64,000 bases of DNA from Aquirufa sp. (GTDB taxonomy: Bacteria; Bacteroidota; Bacteroidia; Cytophagales; Spirosomataceae). The position numbers and the translations under genes were made by a program. Within the stretch, counting starts at the first letter, position 1. Each line of letters begins with the position of its first letter. Of the stretch, positions 42,341 to 51,140 are shown piece after piece. The notes beneath the pieces are model-generated. The model was given only the letters and a program-made list of their open reading frames with translations. It ran no database searches and had not been told where the DNA came from. Location: positions 1 through 64,000 of the forward strand of contig JAURHT010000001.1 of NCBI GenBank assembly GCA_030833145.1, read 5' to 3'.

Positions 42341-43543
42341 ATGATTATTGAACCTAGAATGAGAGGGTTTATTTGTTTGACATCACATCCGAAAGGCTGT
42401 GAGAAAAACGTCTTAAATCAAATTGACTACGTGAAGTCGAAGGGAGCCATCGATGGCCCTAAAAAGGTACTTGTCATCGGAGCCTCAACAGGTTTTGGTT
42501 TAGCCTCTCGCATAACGAGTGCATTCGGATCGGATGCCGCGACGATTGGCGTTTTCTTTGAAAAAGCTCCTGCTGAAGGCAAAACAGCTTCTCCAGGATA
42601 TTACAATAGCCTCGCTTTCGAAGCAGCGGCTGGCAAAGCGGGTTTATATGCGAAAAGCATTAACGGCGACGCATTCTCTAACGAAGTAAAAGCACAAACG
42701 ATTGACTTAATCAAGGCGGATCTAGGCCAAGTAGATTTAGTGATTTACAGCTTAGCTTCTCCGGTTCGTCAGCACCCGGTTACGGGCGTGTTGCACCGTT
42801 CGGTTTTGAAGCCTATCGGTGATACATTCACGGATAAAACGGTTGATTTCCACACCGGGATTGTTTCAGATGTGACGATTACACCTTGCAGCGATGAAGA
42901 TATTGCGAACACGGTGGAAGTGATGGGTGGCGAAGACTGGCAGATGTGGATGGACGCCTTATTGAACGCCGGCGTTTTAGCGGATGGCGCGATGACGGTT
43001 GCGTATTCCTACATTGGACCAAAAGTAACGGAGCCAGTTTACCGCAAAGGAACAATCGGAATGGCGAAAGACCATTTAGAAGCGACGGCATTTAAGATTA
43101 CAGATGATTTGGCCAAAATAGGAGGCAAAGCCTTCGTTTCAGTGAATAAAGCCCTAGTAACGCAAGCGAGTTCAGCGATTCCTGTGATTCCTTTATACAT
43201 CTCATTGTTGTACAAAATAATGAAGGCAGAAGGAACGCATGAAGGTTGCATCGAGCAAATCCAACGCCTATTCAGCGCGCGTCTGTATACGAACGGAACC
43301 ATTCCAGTAGATGAAAAGGGACGTATTCGCATCGACGATTGGGAAATGAATCCAGAAGTTCAAAAAGAAGTGGCTGAATTATGGAAAGGAGCTACAACAG
43401 AAAACTTGACTGCGATTGGCGATTTAGCTGGATATAAATCGGATTTCTTAAACTTGTTCGGATTTGGATTTGACGGCGTGGATTACGCTGCGGAGGCGAA
43501 CGAAATGGTCGAGATTCCGGGGTTGATTACGGTAGTGAAATAA
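42341..43543 (+). CDS. fabV: Enoyl-ACP reductase FabV (trans-2-enoyl-CoA reductase)
   Basis: Starting at MIIEPRMRGFICLTSHPKGC, the 400-residue protein is full length for FabV. It has the N-terminal NADH region VLVIGASTGFGLASRI, IYSLASPVR, and the catalytic Y-x8-K in VYRKGTIGMAKDHLE, plus the C-terminal GFGFDGVDYAAE. FabV carries out the last, NADH-dependent reduction in each fatty-acid elongation cycle and, in many bacteria, confers natural resistance to triclosan. It has its own promoter and terminator, so it is a single-gene unit. Confidence 0.94.
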   Translation: MIIEPRMRGFICLTSHPKGCEKNVLNQIDYVKSKGAIDGPKKVLVIGASTGFGLASRITSAFGSDAATIGVFFEKAPAEGKTASPGYYNSLAFEAAAGKAGLYAKSINGDAFSNEVKAQTIDLIKADLGQVDLVIYSLASPVRQHPVTGVLHRSVLKPIGDTFTDKTVDFHTGIVSDVTITPCSDEDIANTVEVMGGEDWQMWMDALLNAGVLADGAMTVAYSYIGPKVTEPVYRKGTIGMAKDHLEATAFKITDDLAKIGGKAFVSVNKALVTQASSAIPVIPLYISLLYKIMKAEGTHEGCIEQIQRLFSARLYTNGTIPVDEKGRIRIDDWEMNPEVQKEVAELWKGATTENLTAIGDLAGYKSDFLNLFGFGFDGVDYAAEANEMVEIPGLITVVK

Positions 43544-43549
43544 ATGAAA

Positions 43550-43575
43550 AGCCATCTGAGAGGATGGCTTTTTTT
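43550..43575 (+). terminator. Rho-independent terminator
   Basis: AGCCATC pairs with GATGGCT across a TGAGAG loop, followed by a run of T. It lies between fabV and the acetyltransferase gene, which starts nine bases later. Confidence 0.85.
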
Positions 43576-43583
43576 ATGAGAGT

Positions 43584-44135
43584 ATGAACATTTTTGAGCG
43601 CATGCGTGCCGGCGGTATTATTCCGCATACTGACCCACAATGGGCGGAGGTTTGGGAGATCGTGAATCAAACGATTGCGCTTTCTGCTAAGCTGAATGCT
43701 TCTAGTAAGGTGGAGGAGATTCGCACGATTTTATCCGAAATTTTAGGCCAAAGTATCGATTCATCGACGACGGTTTTAGTCCCATTTTCAACCAATTTTG
43801 GAAAGCATACGACGATAGGGAAAAATGTTTTTATTAACCACGGGTGTTCGTTATTAGACTTAGGCGGAATCACGATTGAAGACGATGTGTTGATCGGGCC
43901 TCAAGTGAAAATCGTCACAGAGAATCATACCGTGAATCCGACGCAACGCAAAAGCTTGGATGTAAAGGCCGTTCACATCGGAAAAAATGTATGGTTAGGT
44001 GCTGGAGCCATTGTTTTGCCAGGTGTTACCGTAGGCGAAAATTCGATTGTAGCAGCTGGTGCGGTGGTGACCAAAGATGTGCCGAGTAATACGATTGTGG
44101 GAGGGGTGCCGGCGAGGTTTATTAAATCAATTTAA
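43584..44135 (+). CDS. Sugar O-acetyltransferase (left-handed beta-helix)
   Basis: The 183-residue protein has the LacA/Maa layout: an N-terminal helical part, then hexapeptide coils such as IGKNVFINHGCSLLDLGGIT and IGKNVWLGAGAIVLPGVTVG. The catalytic histidine is in VTENHTV near residue 113. It would transfer acetyl from acetyl-CoA to a sugar hydroxyl in the cytosol. It ends convergent with the AraC gene, overlapping its stop by nine bases. Confidence 0.9.
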   Translation: MNIFERMRAGGIIPHTDPQWAEVWEIVNQTIALSAKLNASSKVEEIRTILSEILGQSIDSSTTVLVPFSTNFGKHTTIGKNVFINHGCSLLDLGGITIEDDVLIGPQVKIVTENHTVNPTQRKSLDVKAVHIGKNVWLGAGAIVLPGVTVGENSIVAAGAVVTKDVPSNTIVGGVPARFIKSI

Positions 44136-45038
44136 CGACCGATACTCATTTGGCGTTTGTCCCACGCGTTGCTTGAACAAGCGCGTGAAATGTTGCGGGT
44201 ATTTAAAGCCCATCTCAAAGGCGATTTCATTGATGGTTTTATCCGTATCAAAAACTCGGTTTTTTGCTACGTCGATGGTCTTGTTTTGGATGTAATCTTT
44301 GGCCGTTAATCCCGTTTCTTTTTTGATCAAATCGCCAAAATAATTCGCGGATAAATGTAGTTCATTCGCAAAATAACTCACGGATGGAATGCCGTTCACT
44401 TGGGCTTGATCAGATTCGAAATACTGATGCATGAGAGTTTCAAAACGCTCTAAAATACCTTTATTCACGTGTTCCCGGGTGATGAATTGACGGTCGTAGA
44501 ATCGTTGGCAATAATCTAAAAATAATTCGATGTTCGAAACGATCAATTTCTTGGAATGCTTGTCGATGGGTTGTTTGAGTTCAAATTCGATTTTGGCAAA
44601 ACAGTCCAACATCATTTGACGCTCATCTTCCGATAGGTGCAGCGCCTCGTGCGATTCGTAATGAAAGAATTTATAGTGGGAAATGCTTCTGCCTAGGTTT
44701 GTTCCGATAAGTAAATCCGGATGGAAAACAAGCCCATGTCCCTGCGGCTGATACCGGATTTTGGGATTCTGCATTTCGGCCACTTGCCCAGGAGCAAAGA
44801 AAACCAATGTGCCCGCCTGGTAATCGTAGGTGTGTTTTCCGTAACGGATATCTCCGCAAACCACCTCTTTTAATACGATGCTGTAGAGTCCATATTGAAA
44901 TCGAAGGGTATCTGCATCGCCCCAATCACGTACGTTCGCTTTGGAATAATCCAACACAGACACGAGCGGATGTAGCGTCTTGTGATTGTTATTTTGATTG
45001 TATTCGTCGATGTTATTAACCTGAATCGTTTTTTCCAT
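44127..45038 (-). CDS. AraC-family transcriptional regulator
   Basis: The start is placed at 45038 (MEKTIQVNNIDEYNQ). The 303-residue protein has a cupin-like N-terminal sensor (about 60-110, with TLVFFAPGQVAEM) and a C-terminal pair of HTH units: YFANELHLSANYFGDLIKKE and INEIAFEMGFKYPQHFTRLF, with the final RVGQTPNEYR. It is divergent from the tandem NTF2-like genes with a 149-bp gap, so they are its probable targets. The inducer is unknown. Confidence 0.9.
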   Translation of the reverse strand: MEKTIQVNNIDEYNQNNNHKTLHPLVSVLDYSKANVRDWGDADTLRFQYGLYSIVLKEVVCGDIRYGKHTYDYQAGTLVFFAPGQVAEMQNPKIRYQPQGHGLVFHPDLLIGTNLGRSISHYKFFHYESHEALHLSEDERQMMLDCFAKIEFELKQPIDKHSKKLIVSNIELFLDYCQRFYDRQFITREHVNKGILERFETLMHQYFESDQAQVNGIPSVSYFANELHLSANYFGDLIKKETGLTAKDYIQNKTIDVAKNRVFDTDKTINEIAFEMGFKYPQHFTRLFKQRVGQTPNEYRSLN

Positions 45039-45187
45039 GGGATTAGCTTGAACGAACGAATTTACCAATTATCTGATATCCATACGTCGCAAAGTTTTCC
45101 AATCTGTAAAAATGGTAGAAATACCCGGAATTTATCTACTTAGTTGCGCGTACGAAGTTTGAAATTTGTAGCTTAAACAAAAAACCT

Positions 45188-45637
45188 ATGAAATCAATTC
45201 TTTTATTCGTGAGCCTTTCGCTCTTAACAATCTCCAGCGCATGGGCGCAGACAAATGCAGAGGAGACCATCAAGCAATTATCGAAAGATAAGTGGCAATG
45301 GATGGCCGACAAAAACGCGGATAAATTAGCCGTACTTTTTGATGAGAAATGCGAGTTTGTCCACATGGGCGGAACGTGGGGTAAAGCGCGCGAAGTGGAT
45401 ATTATTAAAGCTGGCTTCATTTGGTACAAACAAGCGGAAGTATATTCAACTAGTGTTAAATTCTATGGAAACACAGCCATCTTATTGAGCGACATTGATT
45501 TAGTTGCACAAGTAGGAGGAAACGTCGTGACGAATCCCTTCATGGTTACCGAAGTGTATGTTTTGGAAAACAATGCCTGGAAAATGGCCCAATTAACTTT
45601 TTCACATTTAGCAAGACCCGTAAAACTTAAACAATAA
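45188..45637 (+). CDS. Exported NTF2/DUF4440-like protein, copy 1
   Basis: The 149-residue protein has a signal peptide (AWAQ) and a DUF4440 domain, with the early WQWMADKNADKLAVLF, CEFVHMGG and a final EVYVLENNAWKMAQLTFSHL. Copy 2 begins five bases after its stop. Some relatives carry a catalytic His or Asp in the cavity; here the histidine of FVHMGGTWGK is conserved in both copies. The pair is divergent from AraC. Confidence 0.8.
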   Translation: MKSILLFVSLSLLTISSAWAQTNAEETIKQLSKDKWQWMADKNADKLAVLFDEKCEFVHMGGTWGKAREVDIIKAGFIWYKQAEVYSTSVKFYGNTAILLSDIDLVAQVGGNVVTNPFMVTEVYVLENNAWKMAQLTFSHLARPVKLKQ

Positions 45638-45642
45638 ATCAC

Positions 45643-46092
45643 ATGAAAAAAGTACTTTTAGTCCTGAGCTTCGCGCTCTTCGTAATTACTTCGTCATTTG
45701 CTCAAAGCGCTGAAGAAAAATCCTTAATTCAATTGTCGATGGACAAATGGCAATGGATGGCCGACAAAGACGTGGACAAACTTGACAAATTATTCGATAC
45801 CAAAGCCAAATTCGTTCACATGAGCGGAACTTGGAAAAAGGACGAAGAATTAGATATTATTAAAACTGGTCGTATTTGGTATAAGAAAGCGACGGTGAAA
45901 GATACGGCGGCAGAGATTTTGGGAAATACGGCTATCGTATGGAATCGCATTACTTTGGACGCGGTCGTTCGGGAACAGGTAGCTGTAACGGAATTCACCG
46001 TAACGGAGGTATATCAGAAACAAGGCAAGGAATGGAAAATGCTTGCATTGACGTTTAGCAGCGTGCGTGACACCCATGAGATTAAACACTAA
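45643..46092 (+). CDS. Exported NTF2/DUF4440-like protein, copy 2
   Basis: This paralogue has exactly the same length (149) and aligns throughout: KWQWMADKDVDKLDKLFDTK, FVHMSGTWKK and DIIKTGRIWYKKA correspond to copy 1 elements. Both keep FVHM and GTW, and differ most after residue 85. It too is exported (SFAQ). A tandem copy with full-length conservation points to recent duplication, perhaps giving hetero-oligomers or different ligand ranges. Confidence 0.8.
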   Translation: MKKVLLVLSFALFVITSSFAQSAEEKSLIQLSMDKWQWMADKDVDKLDKLFDTKAKFVHMSGTWKKDEELDIIKTGRIWYKKATVKDTAAEILGNTAIVWNRITLDAVVREQVAVTEFTVTEVYQKQGKEWKMLALTFSSVRDTHEIKH

Positions 46093-46139
46093 GATTAATT
46101 GAATATCTTTACCCTGATTCTTTTTAAATCACCTAGTCT

Positions 46140-46598
46140 ATGATCAAGAAATATTCCGTTCGCATTAACCAGAAAGTCCACCAGGTAGAGGCGGACGAAA
46201 ACATGCCCCTATTATGGGTGCTTCGAGATATTCTCGGCATGGAAGGTACTAAATACGGTTGTGGCGTGGGCTCTTGCGGGGCTTGCACGGTGCATTTAAA
46301 TGGGCAGGCGGTTCGGTCGTGCCAGCTGCCTATTTCGGCTTTGGCAGGAACAGAAATCACCACCATCGAAGGCTTATCTGCGAAGGGCGATCACCCGGTA
46401 CAGAAAGCGTGGATCGCAGAAGACGTCGCGCAATGCGGCTATTGTCAATCTGGCCAAATCATGAGCGCCGCCGCTCTATTGAAAAACAACCCGAATCCTA
46501 CGGAAGAAGATATTGAGAATTTCATGACAGGCAACATATGCCGTTGCGGAACGTATACGCGTATCAAAAAAGCCATTCAATTAGCCGCTACGAAATAA
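46140..46598 (+). CDS. [2Fe-2S] small subunit of a xanthine-dehydrogenase-family enzyme (IorA-like)
   Basis: The 152-residue protein has both ferredoxin clusters: [15 protein letters not shown] with a further C in VRSCQLP for the plant-type centre, and [10 protein letters not shown] and [12 protein letters not shown] for the alpha-helical centre. It carries electrons from the molybdenum subunit encoded two bases downstream. No FAD subunit is present, so the enzyme is of the two-subunit isoquinoline-1-oxidoreductase type that hands electrons to a cytochrome or quinone. The substrate is unknown. Confidence 0.92.
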   Translation: MIKKYSVRINQKVHQVEADENMPLLWVLRDILGMEGTKYGCGVGSCGACTVHLNGQAVRSCQLPISALAGTEITTIEGLSAKGDHPVQKAWIAEDVAQCGYCQSGQIMSAAALLKNNPNPTEEDIENFMTGNICRCGTYTRIKKAIQLAATK

Positions 46599-46599
46599 G

Positions 46600-48840
46600 A
46601 TGAAAAAGACAGACTCAAATCTCAGCAGACGTTCGTTTTTGAAAGTATCATCACTATCCGGAGGAGGCATGATGCTAGGTATTTCTTGGTTTGCGAGTGC
46701 AAAACCCGTGGAATCGCTAGGCGAATTGAACATCGAACCCGTATGGCAAGAGGTGACTAGTTTCATCAAAATTGCTTCGGATAATTCGATTAAAATATTC
46801 TCTCCTAACCCAGAATTTGGCCAAAACGTGATGACCTCCTTGCCGATGTTAATCGCAGAGGAATTAGATGTAGACTGGAAACAAGTGGAAGTGGAACAAG
46901 GAAATTACGATCCCAAAGCTTTTCCACGCCAATTTACCGGCGGTAGCCAAGGCATTCGCATGGCTTGGAAGCAATTACGGACAGTGGGTTCGGCAGCGCG
47001 TCAAATGATTTTGACGGCGGCAAGCCAGGCGTGGAATTTGCCTGTAACAGAATTGACCACCGCTAACGGAATGGTCACACATGCGTTTAGTGGCAAGTCA
47101 GAAACCTACGGCACTTTTGCCGCGGCAGCTGCGAAATTACCGGTGCCGAAAGACATTGTCTTGAAAGGAAATCAATCATTCCGCTTAATTGGTACTCCAC
47201 AGAAGAACGTGGTAGCCCCTAAAATCGTACAAGGAAAACCCTTATTTGGGATGGACTACCGCGAAGCAGGCATGTTGTATGCGATGACGGAACGTCCACC
47301 GGCTTTTGGGATGCAATTAAAATCCTTTGATGCGACTGTGGCGAAAAAGATGCCAGGTATCGTGGATATTTTCCCAATCAAAGTCTATAATGACGACCAC
47401 AAATTTGCCGGGTTTGATACACGTGCTTTTAACGAAGTAATTGCTATTGTGGGCAAGTCTACCTGGGACGTGATGAATGCGCGCAAGAAGCTGAAAGCGG
47501 TTTGGGAAGTAGCGCCAGAGAAAAAGGAGATGGGTCAAAATGGCCAAGAAAGAACAATTCCAGCAGGTTTAGAAAGCACGAAAAAGCACTATGCCCAAAT
47601 GCTCGAAATGGATAAAAAACCAGGTAAAATTGAGCGAAGAGACGGGGATCCAGAAAAGGCTTTTACAGAGGCGAAACACGTCATTGAAAGAACCTATACG
47701 GCACCGTTTTTGGCTCATAATATTATGGAACCGACGAATACCTTTGCCCATTTTGTAGGGGACAAAGTGCGATTCGTGGCACCTATTCAGATTCCAGATT
47801 TTATGGTTCCATCGATGGTGGCACGTTTAGGCATTCCGAAGGAAAATATTTCGATTGAATTAGCTCGTATGGGTGGCGGTTTCGGTCGTCGTGCTTACGG
47901 TCATTATATGATTGAGGCTGCTTTGATTTCTAAGCAATCGAACGCTCCAATTAAACTGATTTACACGCGTGAGGACGATGTGAGCGGGGGTACGTATCGC
48001 CCGATGTATCAATTAACGTACCGTGCTGCATTTGATGAGAATAAGAAGCTGATTGCTTTTCATGCCAAAGGTGGAGGCGTTCCTGAATCCCCTCTGCATG
48101 CGAATCGTTTTCCGGCCGGAGCGATTGATAATTACTTAGCAGAAAGCTGGTCGATTCCATCTAACATCACCATTGCCGCTTTCCGTGCACCGCGTTCTAA
48201 TTTTAATGCAGCGGCGGAACAATCGTTCTTGGATGAGATTTCTGAATATATGGGTAAGGACCCGATTGCCTTCCGTTTGGAATTATTACAACGGGCTAAA
48301 GACAATCCGGTAGGAAAAACAAATGATTACGATGCGGGCCGTTACATGGGCGTGTTGGAATTAGTGCGCGAGAAATCGGGCTGGGGAAAACCCGAAAATG
48401 CGGGTAAAAAGCGCGGGGTTTCGGCGTATTTCTGCCACAATTCGTATGCAGCTCAGGTCATTGATTTACGCGTAAAAGGAGATCAAGTAACAGTCGATCA
48501 GGTGACGACAGCCTTGGATTGTGGTGTTGTTGTGAATCCAGAGGGAGCTAAAAATATGGCGGAAGGTGCGGCAATCGACGGAATAGGTAATGCCTTGTTT
48601 GGTCAGTTGACATTAACGGATGGTCGTACAGATCAAAAGAATTTCGATACCTACCGCATGATTCGCCACAATGAGGCACCGAAGAAAATCGATGTGCACT
48701 TTGTGAAAAATGAGATTGATCCTACGGGATTAGGCGAGCCCCCATTCCCTCCTATTTTTGGGGCGGTTGCGAATGCGCTGTACAAGGCGACTGGGAAACG
48801 TTTTTACCAACAACCTTTTCAACCTCAGCTAAAGGCCTAG
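46600..48840 (+). CDS. Molybdopterin-binding large subunit (IorB-like aldehyde/N-heterocycle oxidoreductase), Tat-exported
   Basis: The 746-residue protein opens with a Tat-type leader (SRRSFLKVSSLSGGG), so the holoenzyme is periplasmic. Mo-cofactor contacts include GGSQGIRMAWKQLRTVGSAA, ARMGGGFGRRAYGHY, TIAAFRAPRSNFNAAAEQSF and the active-site glutamate in GLGEPPFPP. It lacks a FAD subunit, as in isoquinoline 1-oxidoreductase. It hydroxylates an aldehyde or N-heterocycle using water. No XdhC-like or molybdenum-maturation gene is nearby. Confidence 0.9.
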   Translation: MKKTDSNLSRRSFLKVSSLSGGGMMLGISWFASAKPVESLGELNIEPVWQEVTSFIKIASDNSIKIFSPNPEFGQNVMTSLPMLIAEELDVDWKQVEVEQGNYDPKAFPRQFTGGSQGIRMAWKQLRTVGSAARQMILTAASQAWNLPVTELTTANGMVTHAFSGKSETYGTFAAAAAKLPVPKDIVLKGNQSFRLIGTPQKNVVAPKIVQGKPLFGMDYREAGMLYAMTERPPAFGMQLKSFDATVAKKMPGIVDIFPIKVYNDDHKFAGFDTRAFNEVIAIVGKSTWDVMNARKKLKAVWEVAPEKKEMGQNGQERTIPAGLESTKKHYAQMLEMDKKPGKIERRDGDPEKAFTEAKHVIERTYTAPFLAHNIMEPTNTFAHFVGDKVRFVAPIQIPDFMVPSMVARLGIPKENISIELARMGGGFGRRAYGHYMIEAALISKQSNAPIKLIYTREDDVSGGTYRPMYQLTYRAAFDENKKLIAFHAKGGGVPESPLHANRFPAGAIDNYLAESWSIPSNITIAAFRAPRSNFNAAAEQSFLDEISEYMGKDPIAFRLELLQRAKDNPVGKTNDYDAGRYMGVLELVREKSGWGKPENAGKKRGVSAYFCHNSYAAQVIDLRVKGDQVTVDQVTTALDCGVVVNPEGAKNMAEGAAIDGIGNALFGQLTLTDGRTDQKNFDTYRMIRHNEAPKKIDVHFVKNEIDPTGLGEPPFPPIFGAVANALYKATGKRFYQQPFQPQLKA

Positions 48841-48915
48841 CATTAATTTATTTTATGATTTTTATAAAATAGTTTAAATTTTATTATTCATTAAGCCTGC
48901 TTAGTTTTGCATGCA

Positions 48916-49013
48916 AACGACTCTGACTCAATTAAATAAATCAATCAATTGTGTTAGTTTAAACAATGAAAAAATAATCAATAAAAGCCAGGCAAATTTT
49001 GCTTGGCTTTTTT
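48916..49013 (+). ncRNA. Candidate small RNA with its own promoter and terminator
   Basis: The exact -7 box TAGTTTTG (48902-48909) stands in a 171-bp gap with no credible ORF after it. It overlaps the palindrome TTTGCATGCAAA (48906-48917), a possible operator. A predicted start near 48916 and the terminator at 48983-49013 would define an RNA of about 95 nt containing GTTTAAAC and only a tiny AUG-AAA-AAA-UAA frame. It could be a regulatory RNA, a leader peptide, or the end of the molybdenum-enzyme operon. This is a proposal from signals only. Confidence 0.4.
48983..49013. terminator. Rho-independent terminator between convergent genes
   Basis: AAAGCCAGGCAAA and TTTGCTTGGCTTT pair across a T-rich loop and are followed by a T run that overlaps the LysR stop codon. 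The same arms can terminate from both directions. Confidence 0.83.
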
Positions 49014-49923
49014 ATTGGAAGTATTTCTGCTTGATCTGCTCTTTATTTTCGGCTAAATAAGCTAAGAATGCCTTCGAAACGGGGGACAAATTTTTATCCT
49101 TGTGCCAAACCAATTTCCATTTAGTAGAGATGGGTAAACCATCCCGTTCGATGATTTTTAAAGAACCAGCTTTTATTTCATTTTTGATTCCAATGATGGG
49201 CATAATTGAATAGCCTAGTCCGGCAATAACGGCTTGCTTTACCGCTTCATTCGACGTTAATTCAATTTTTTTCAAGCCATCAACTCCTTGCTTTTTGAAA
49301 TAACTCTCCATTACTTTCCGGGTACCTGACCCGTATTCACGGAAAATGAGAGGCAGTTCGTTTTTGAAATCAAGGTAATTAAAAGTTGGTTTTATCTTGG
49401 CTGTTTCGCTATTTCCTATGAGGTATAAATCGTTTGAAAGCAGGTCGATGGAATCAAATGTGGGGTTATCTAAGGCATCTGAAACGAGACTAAAATCGAC
49501 TTCGTTTTCTAGCTGACTTTCCAGCACTTTTTCCCTATTTGTTACGTCAATATTAATTTCTACGCCTGGATTTGAACGCAAGAATTCGGTCAAAAAATAA
49601 GGCAAAACATATTTCCCTGTAGAGACAATGGATATTTTAAGGCGACCCACTAATTGGTCTTTGAAAGCCATCGTCTTGTAATTGATGGCATAGACTTGAT
49701 CTAGGATACTTTTAGCAGATTCTGCGATCTCTTTTCCAAAATCAGTAATGTAAATTTTCTTCCCTATGATTTCGATCAGTGGAATGTCGAATTGCGCCTG
49801 CAGGTTTTTGATTTGAATTGAAACCGCAGGCTGTGTGAGGTTCAGCTCTTCAGCCGCTTTGGTGATACTATTCGTTTGTACCACCTTCAAGAAAATCTGC
49901 AATTGGTTTAGCGTATAATTCAT
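49012..49923 (-). CDS. LysR-family regulator (CmpR/CbbR-like context)
   Basis: The 303-residue protein has the LysR winged helix at its N-terminus (LNQLQIFLKVVQTNSITKAA, then LTQPAVSIQIKNLQAQF) and a two-lobed effector domain starting near residue 90 (LKISIVSTGKYVLPYFLTEF). It is divergent from the SbtA bicarbonate-transporter cluster. In many bacteria a CmpR/CbbR-type LysR controls sbtA in response to inorganic carbon status, so this is the likely role. The coinducer cannot be read from sequence. Confidence 0.88.
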   Translation of the reverse strand: MNYTLNQLQIFLKVVQTNSITKAAEELNLTQPAVSIQIKNLQAQFDIPLIEIIGKKIYITDFGKEIAESAKSILDQVYAINYKTMAFKDQLVGRLKISIVSTGKYVLPYFLTEFLRSNPGVEINIDVTNREKVLESQLENEVDFSLVSDALDNPTFDSIDLLSNDLYLIGNSETAKIKPTFNYLDFKNELPLIFREYGSGTRKVMESYFKKQGVDGLKKIELTSNEAVKQAVIAGLGYSIMPIIGIKNEIKAGSLKIIERDGLPISTKWKLVWHKDKNLSPVSKAFLAYLAENKEQIKQKYFQ

Positions 49924-49944
49924 AATGTATCGTTATGTATTTCA

Positions 49945-49960
49945 TTATAAACTTAAATAA
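49945..49960. promoter_or_regulatory. Possible LysR box between lysR and the sbtA cluster
   Basis: TTAT-N8-ATAA is an inverted repeat in the style of LysR T-N11-A sites, lying in the 79-bp gap shared by the divergent genes. It is AT-rich and short, so chance occurrence is possible. Confidence 0.35.
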
Positions 49961-50002
49961 AAATTATCAATGTTCCTTTATTTATTTTGCAAAAATAATG
50001 GG

Positions 50003-50185
50003 ATGAAAGCATTCGTTAATTCGCTCTTATTGGCTGTACTGTTCTTGCTTATCTGCTGGGGATTTTTGGAACTAATAGTATTGACAGATCCCCTATTAAA
50101 GAAGTTCTACGCTGCCCTTATTATTCTTCTAGAATTATCCTTTTTACACTTATTCACTAAACATTCGCAAGATGATCAATTTTGA
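50003..50185 (+). CDS. Small membrane protein upstream of SbtA
   Basis: The start ATG at 50003 (MKAFVNSLLLAVLFLLICWG) is preferred; the longer frame adds an unlikely polar-aromatic leader. The 60-residue protein has two spans (about 5-20 and 30-50). It overlaps the sbtA start by 14 bases, so it is translationally coupled. It is not SbtB, which is a soluble PII-like protein; it may be a lineage-specific partner or assembly factor of the transporter. Confidence 0.62.
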   Translation: MKAFVNSLLLAVLFLLICWGFLELIVLTDPLLKKFYAALIILLELSFLHLFTKHSQDDQF

Positions 50186-51140
50186 ATTATTGACATTTAA
50201 CTTAACTAATCCGACTCTATTATTCTTTATTCTGGGAGTGATAGCAAAATATGTAAAAAGCGATTTAGAAATTCCGGCTGCCTCCAAGAGTTTCATTTCT
50301 TTGTATTTATTGTTTTCAATTGGATTTAATGGCGGAAGCGAATTAGCAGTGACTGGTATAACTCAGGAGGTAATTGTTAGTCTTCTGTTTGGGATGCTTT
50401 TAGCACTTTTGATCCCGGTTTACGCTTATTTTATTCTTAGGATTAAATTGGATTCTTCTGACGCAGGAGCAATCGCGGCCTCTTATGGATCTGTTAGTGC
50501 GGTGACCTTTGTGACGGCGGTCGCATTTTTAGAGATGAATCAGGTAAAAATGGGAGGTGAAATGGTGGCTGTCATGGCTTCAATGGAGTTTCCTGCCATT
50601 GTCATGGGGGTAATTCTTATGAATTTATTTCCGGACAAAAAAACAGAAGTAGCACCGGTGCAGTGGAAGGAGGCAATGAAACATTCATTAACGAATGGAA
50701 GTGTGTTGATGATTTTTGGGAGTTTGATAATCGGATTTGTATCTGATTCGACCCAATCCGTAGGGATCAAGCATTTTACCTCTGACATATTTAAGGGTTT
50801 TTTAGCGATCTTTTTATTAGACATGGGAATGGTGGCGGCTAGCAGGTTCAAGGCCTTTAAAAAACAGGGTTCTTTTTTATTGCTTTTTGCCTTGCTAGTG
50901 CCACTTTTTAATGGGGTCTCCGTCGCCATTTTATCACAATTTATCACCTCTACTGTGGGGAATAGACTGATATTCGCTGTTTTGGCCGCCAGTGCCTCCT
51001 ACATTGCAGTACCTGCAGCGATGCGTTTAGTGGCCCCGAAAGCGGATCCGGGAATCTATATTCCGATGGCATTAGGCGTTACATTCCCCTTAAACATTAC
51101 GATTGGATTGCCTCTGTATATGCAAATTATCCATGGCTAA
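50172..51140 (+). CDS. sbtA: SbtA-type sodium-dependent bicarbonate transporter
   Basis: The 322-residue protein has ten probable spans in two inverted halves and the SbtA signatures: FSIGFNGGSELA near residue 53 and GAIAASYGSVSAVTFVTAVA near 98, with the middle loop MNLFPDKKTEVAPVQWKEAM. It imports bicarbonate with sodium. In a heterotroph it feeds carboxylases such as those for fatty acids and pyrimidines. It overlaps both neighbours and is controlled, by position, by the divergent LysR. Confidence 0.88.
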   Translation: MINFELLTFNLTNPTLLFFILGVIAKYVKSDLEIPAASKSFISLYLLFSIGFNGGSELAVTGITQEVIVSLLFGMLLALLIPVYAYFILRIKLDSSDAGAIAASYGSVSAVTFVTAVAFLEMNQVKMGGEMVAVMASMEFPAIVMGVILMNLFPDKKTEVAPVQWKEAMKHSLTNGSVLMIFGSLIIGFVSDSTQSVGIKHFTSDIFKGFLAIFLLDMGMVAASRFKAFKKQGSFLLLFALLVPLFNGVSVAILSQFITSTVGNRLIFAVLAASASYIAVPAAMRLVAPKADPGIYIPMALGVTFPLNITIGLPLYMQIIHG

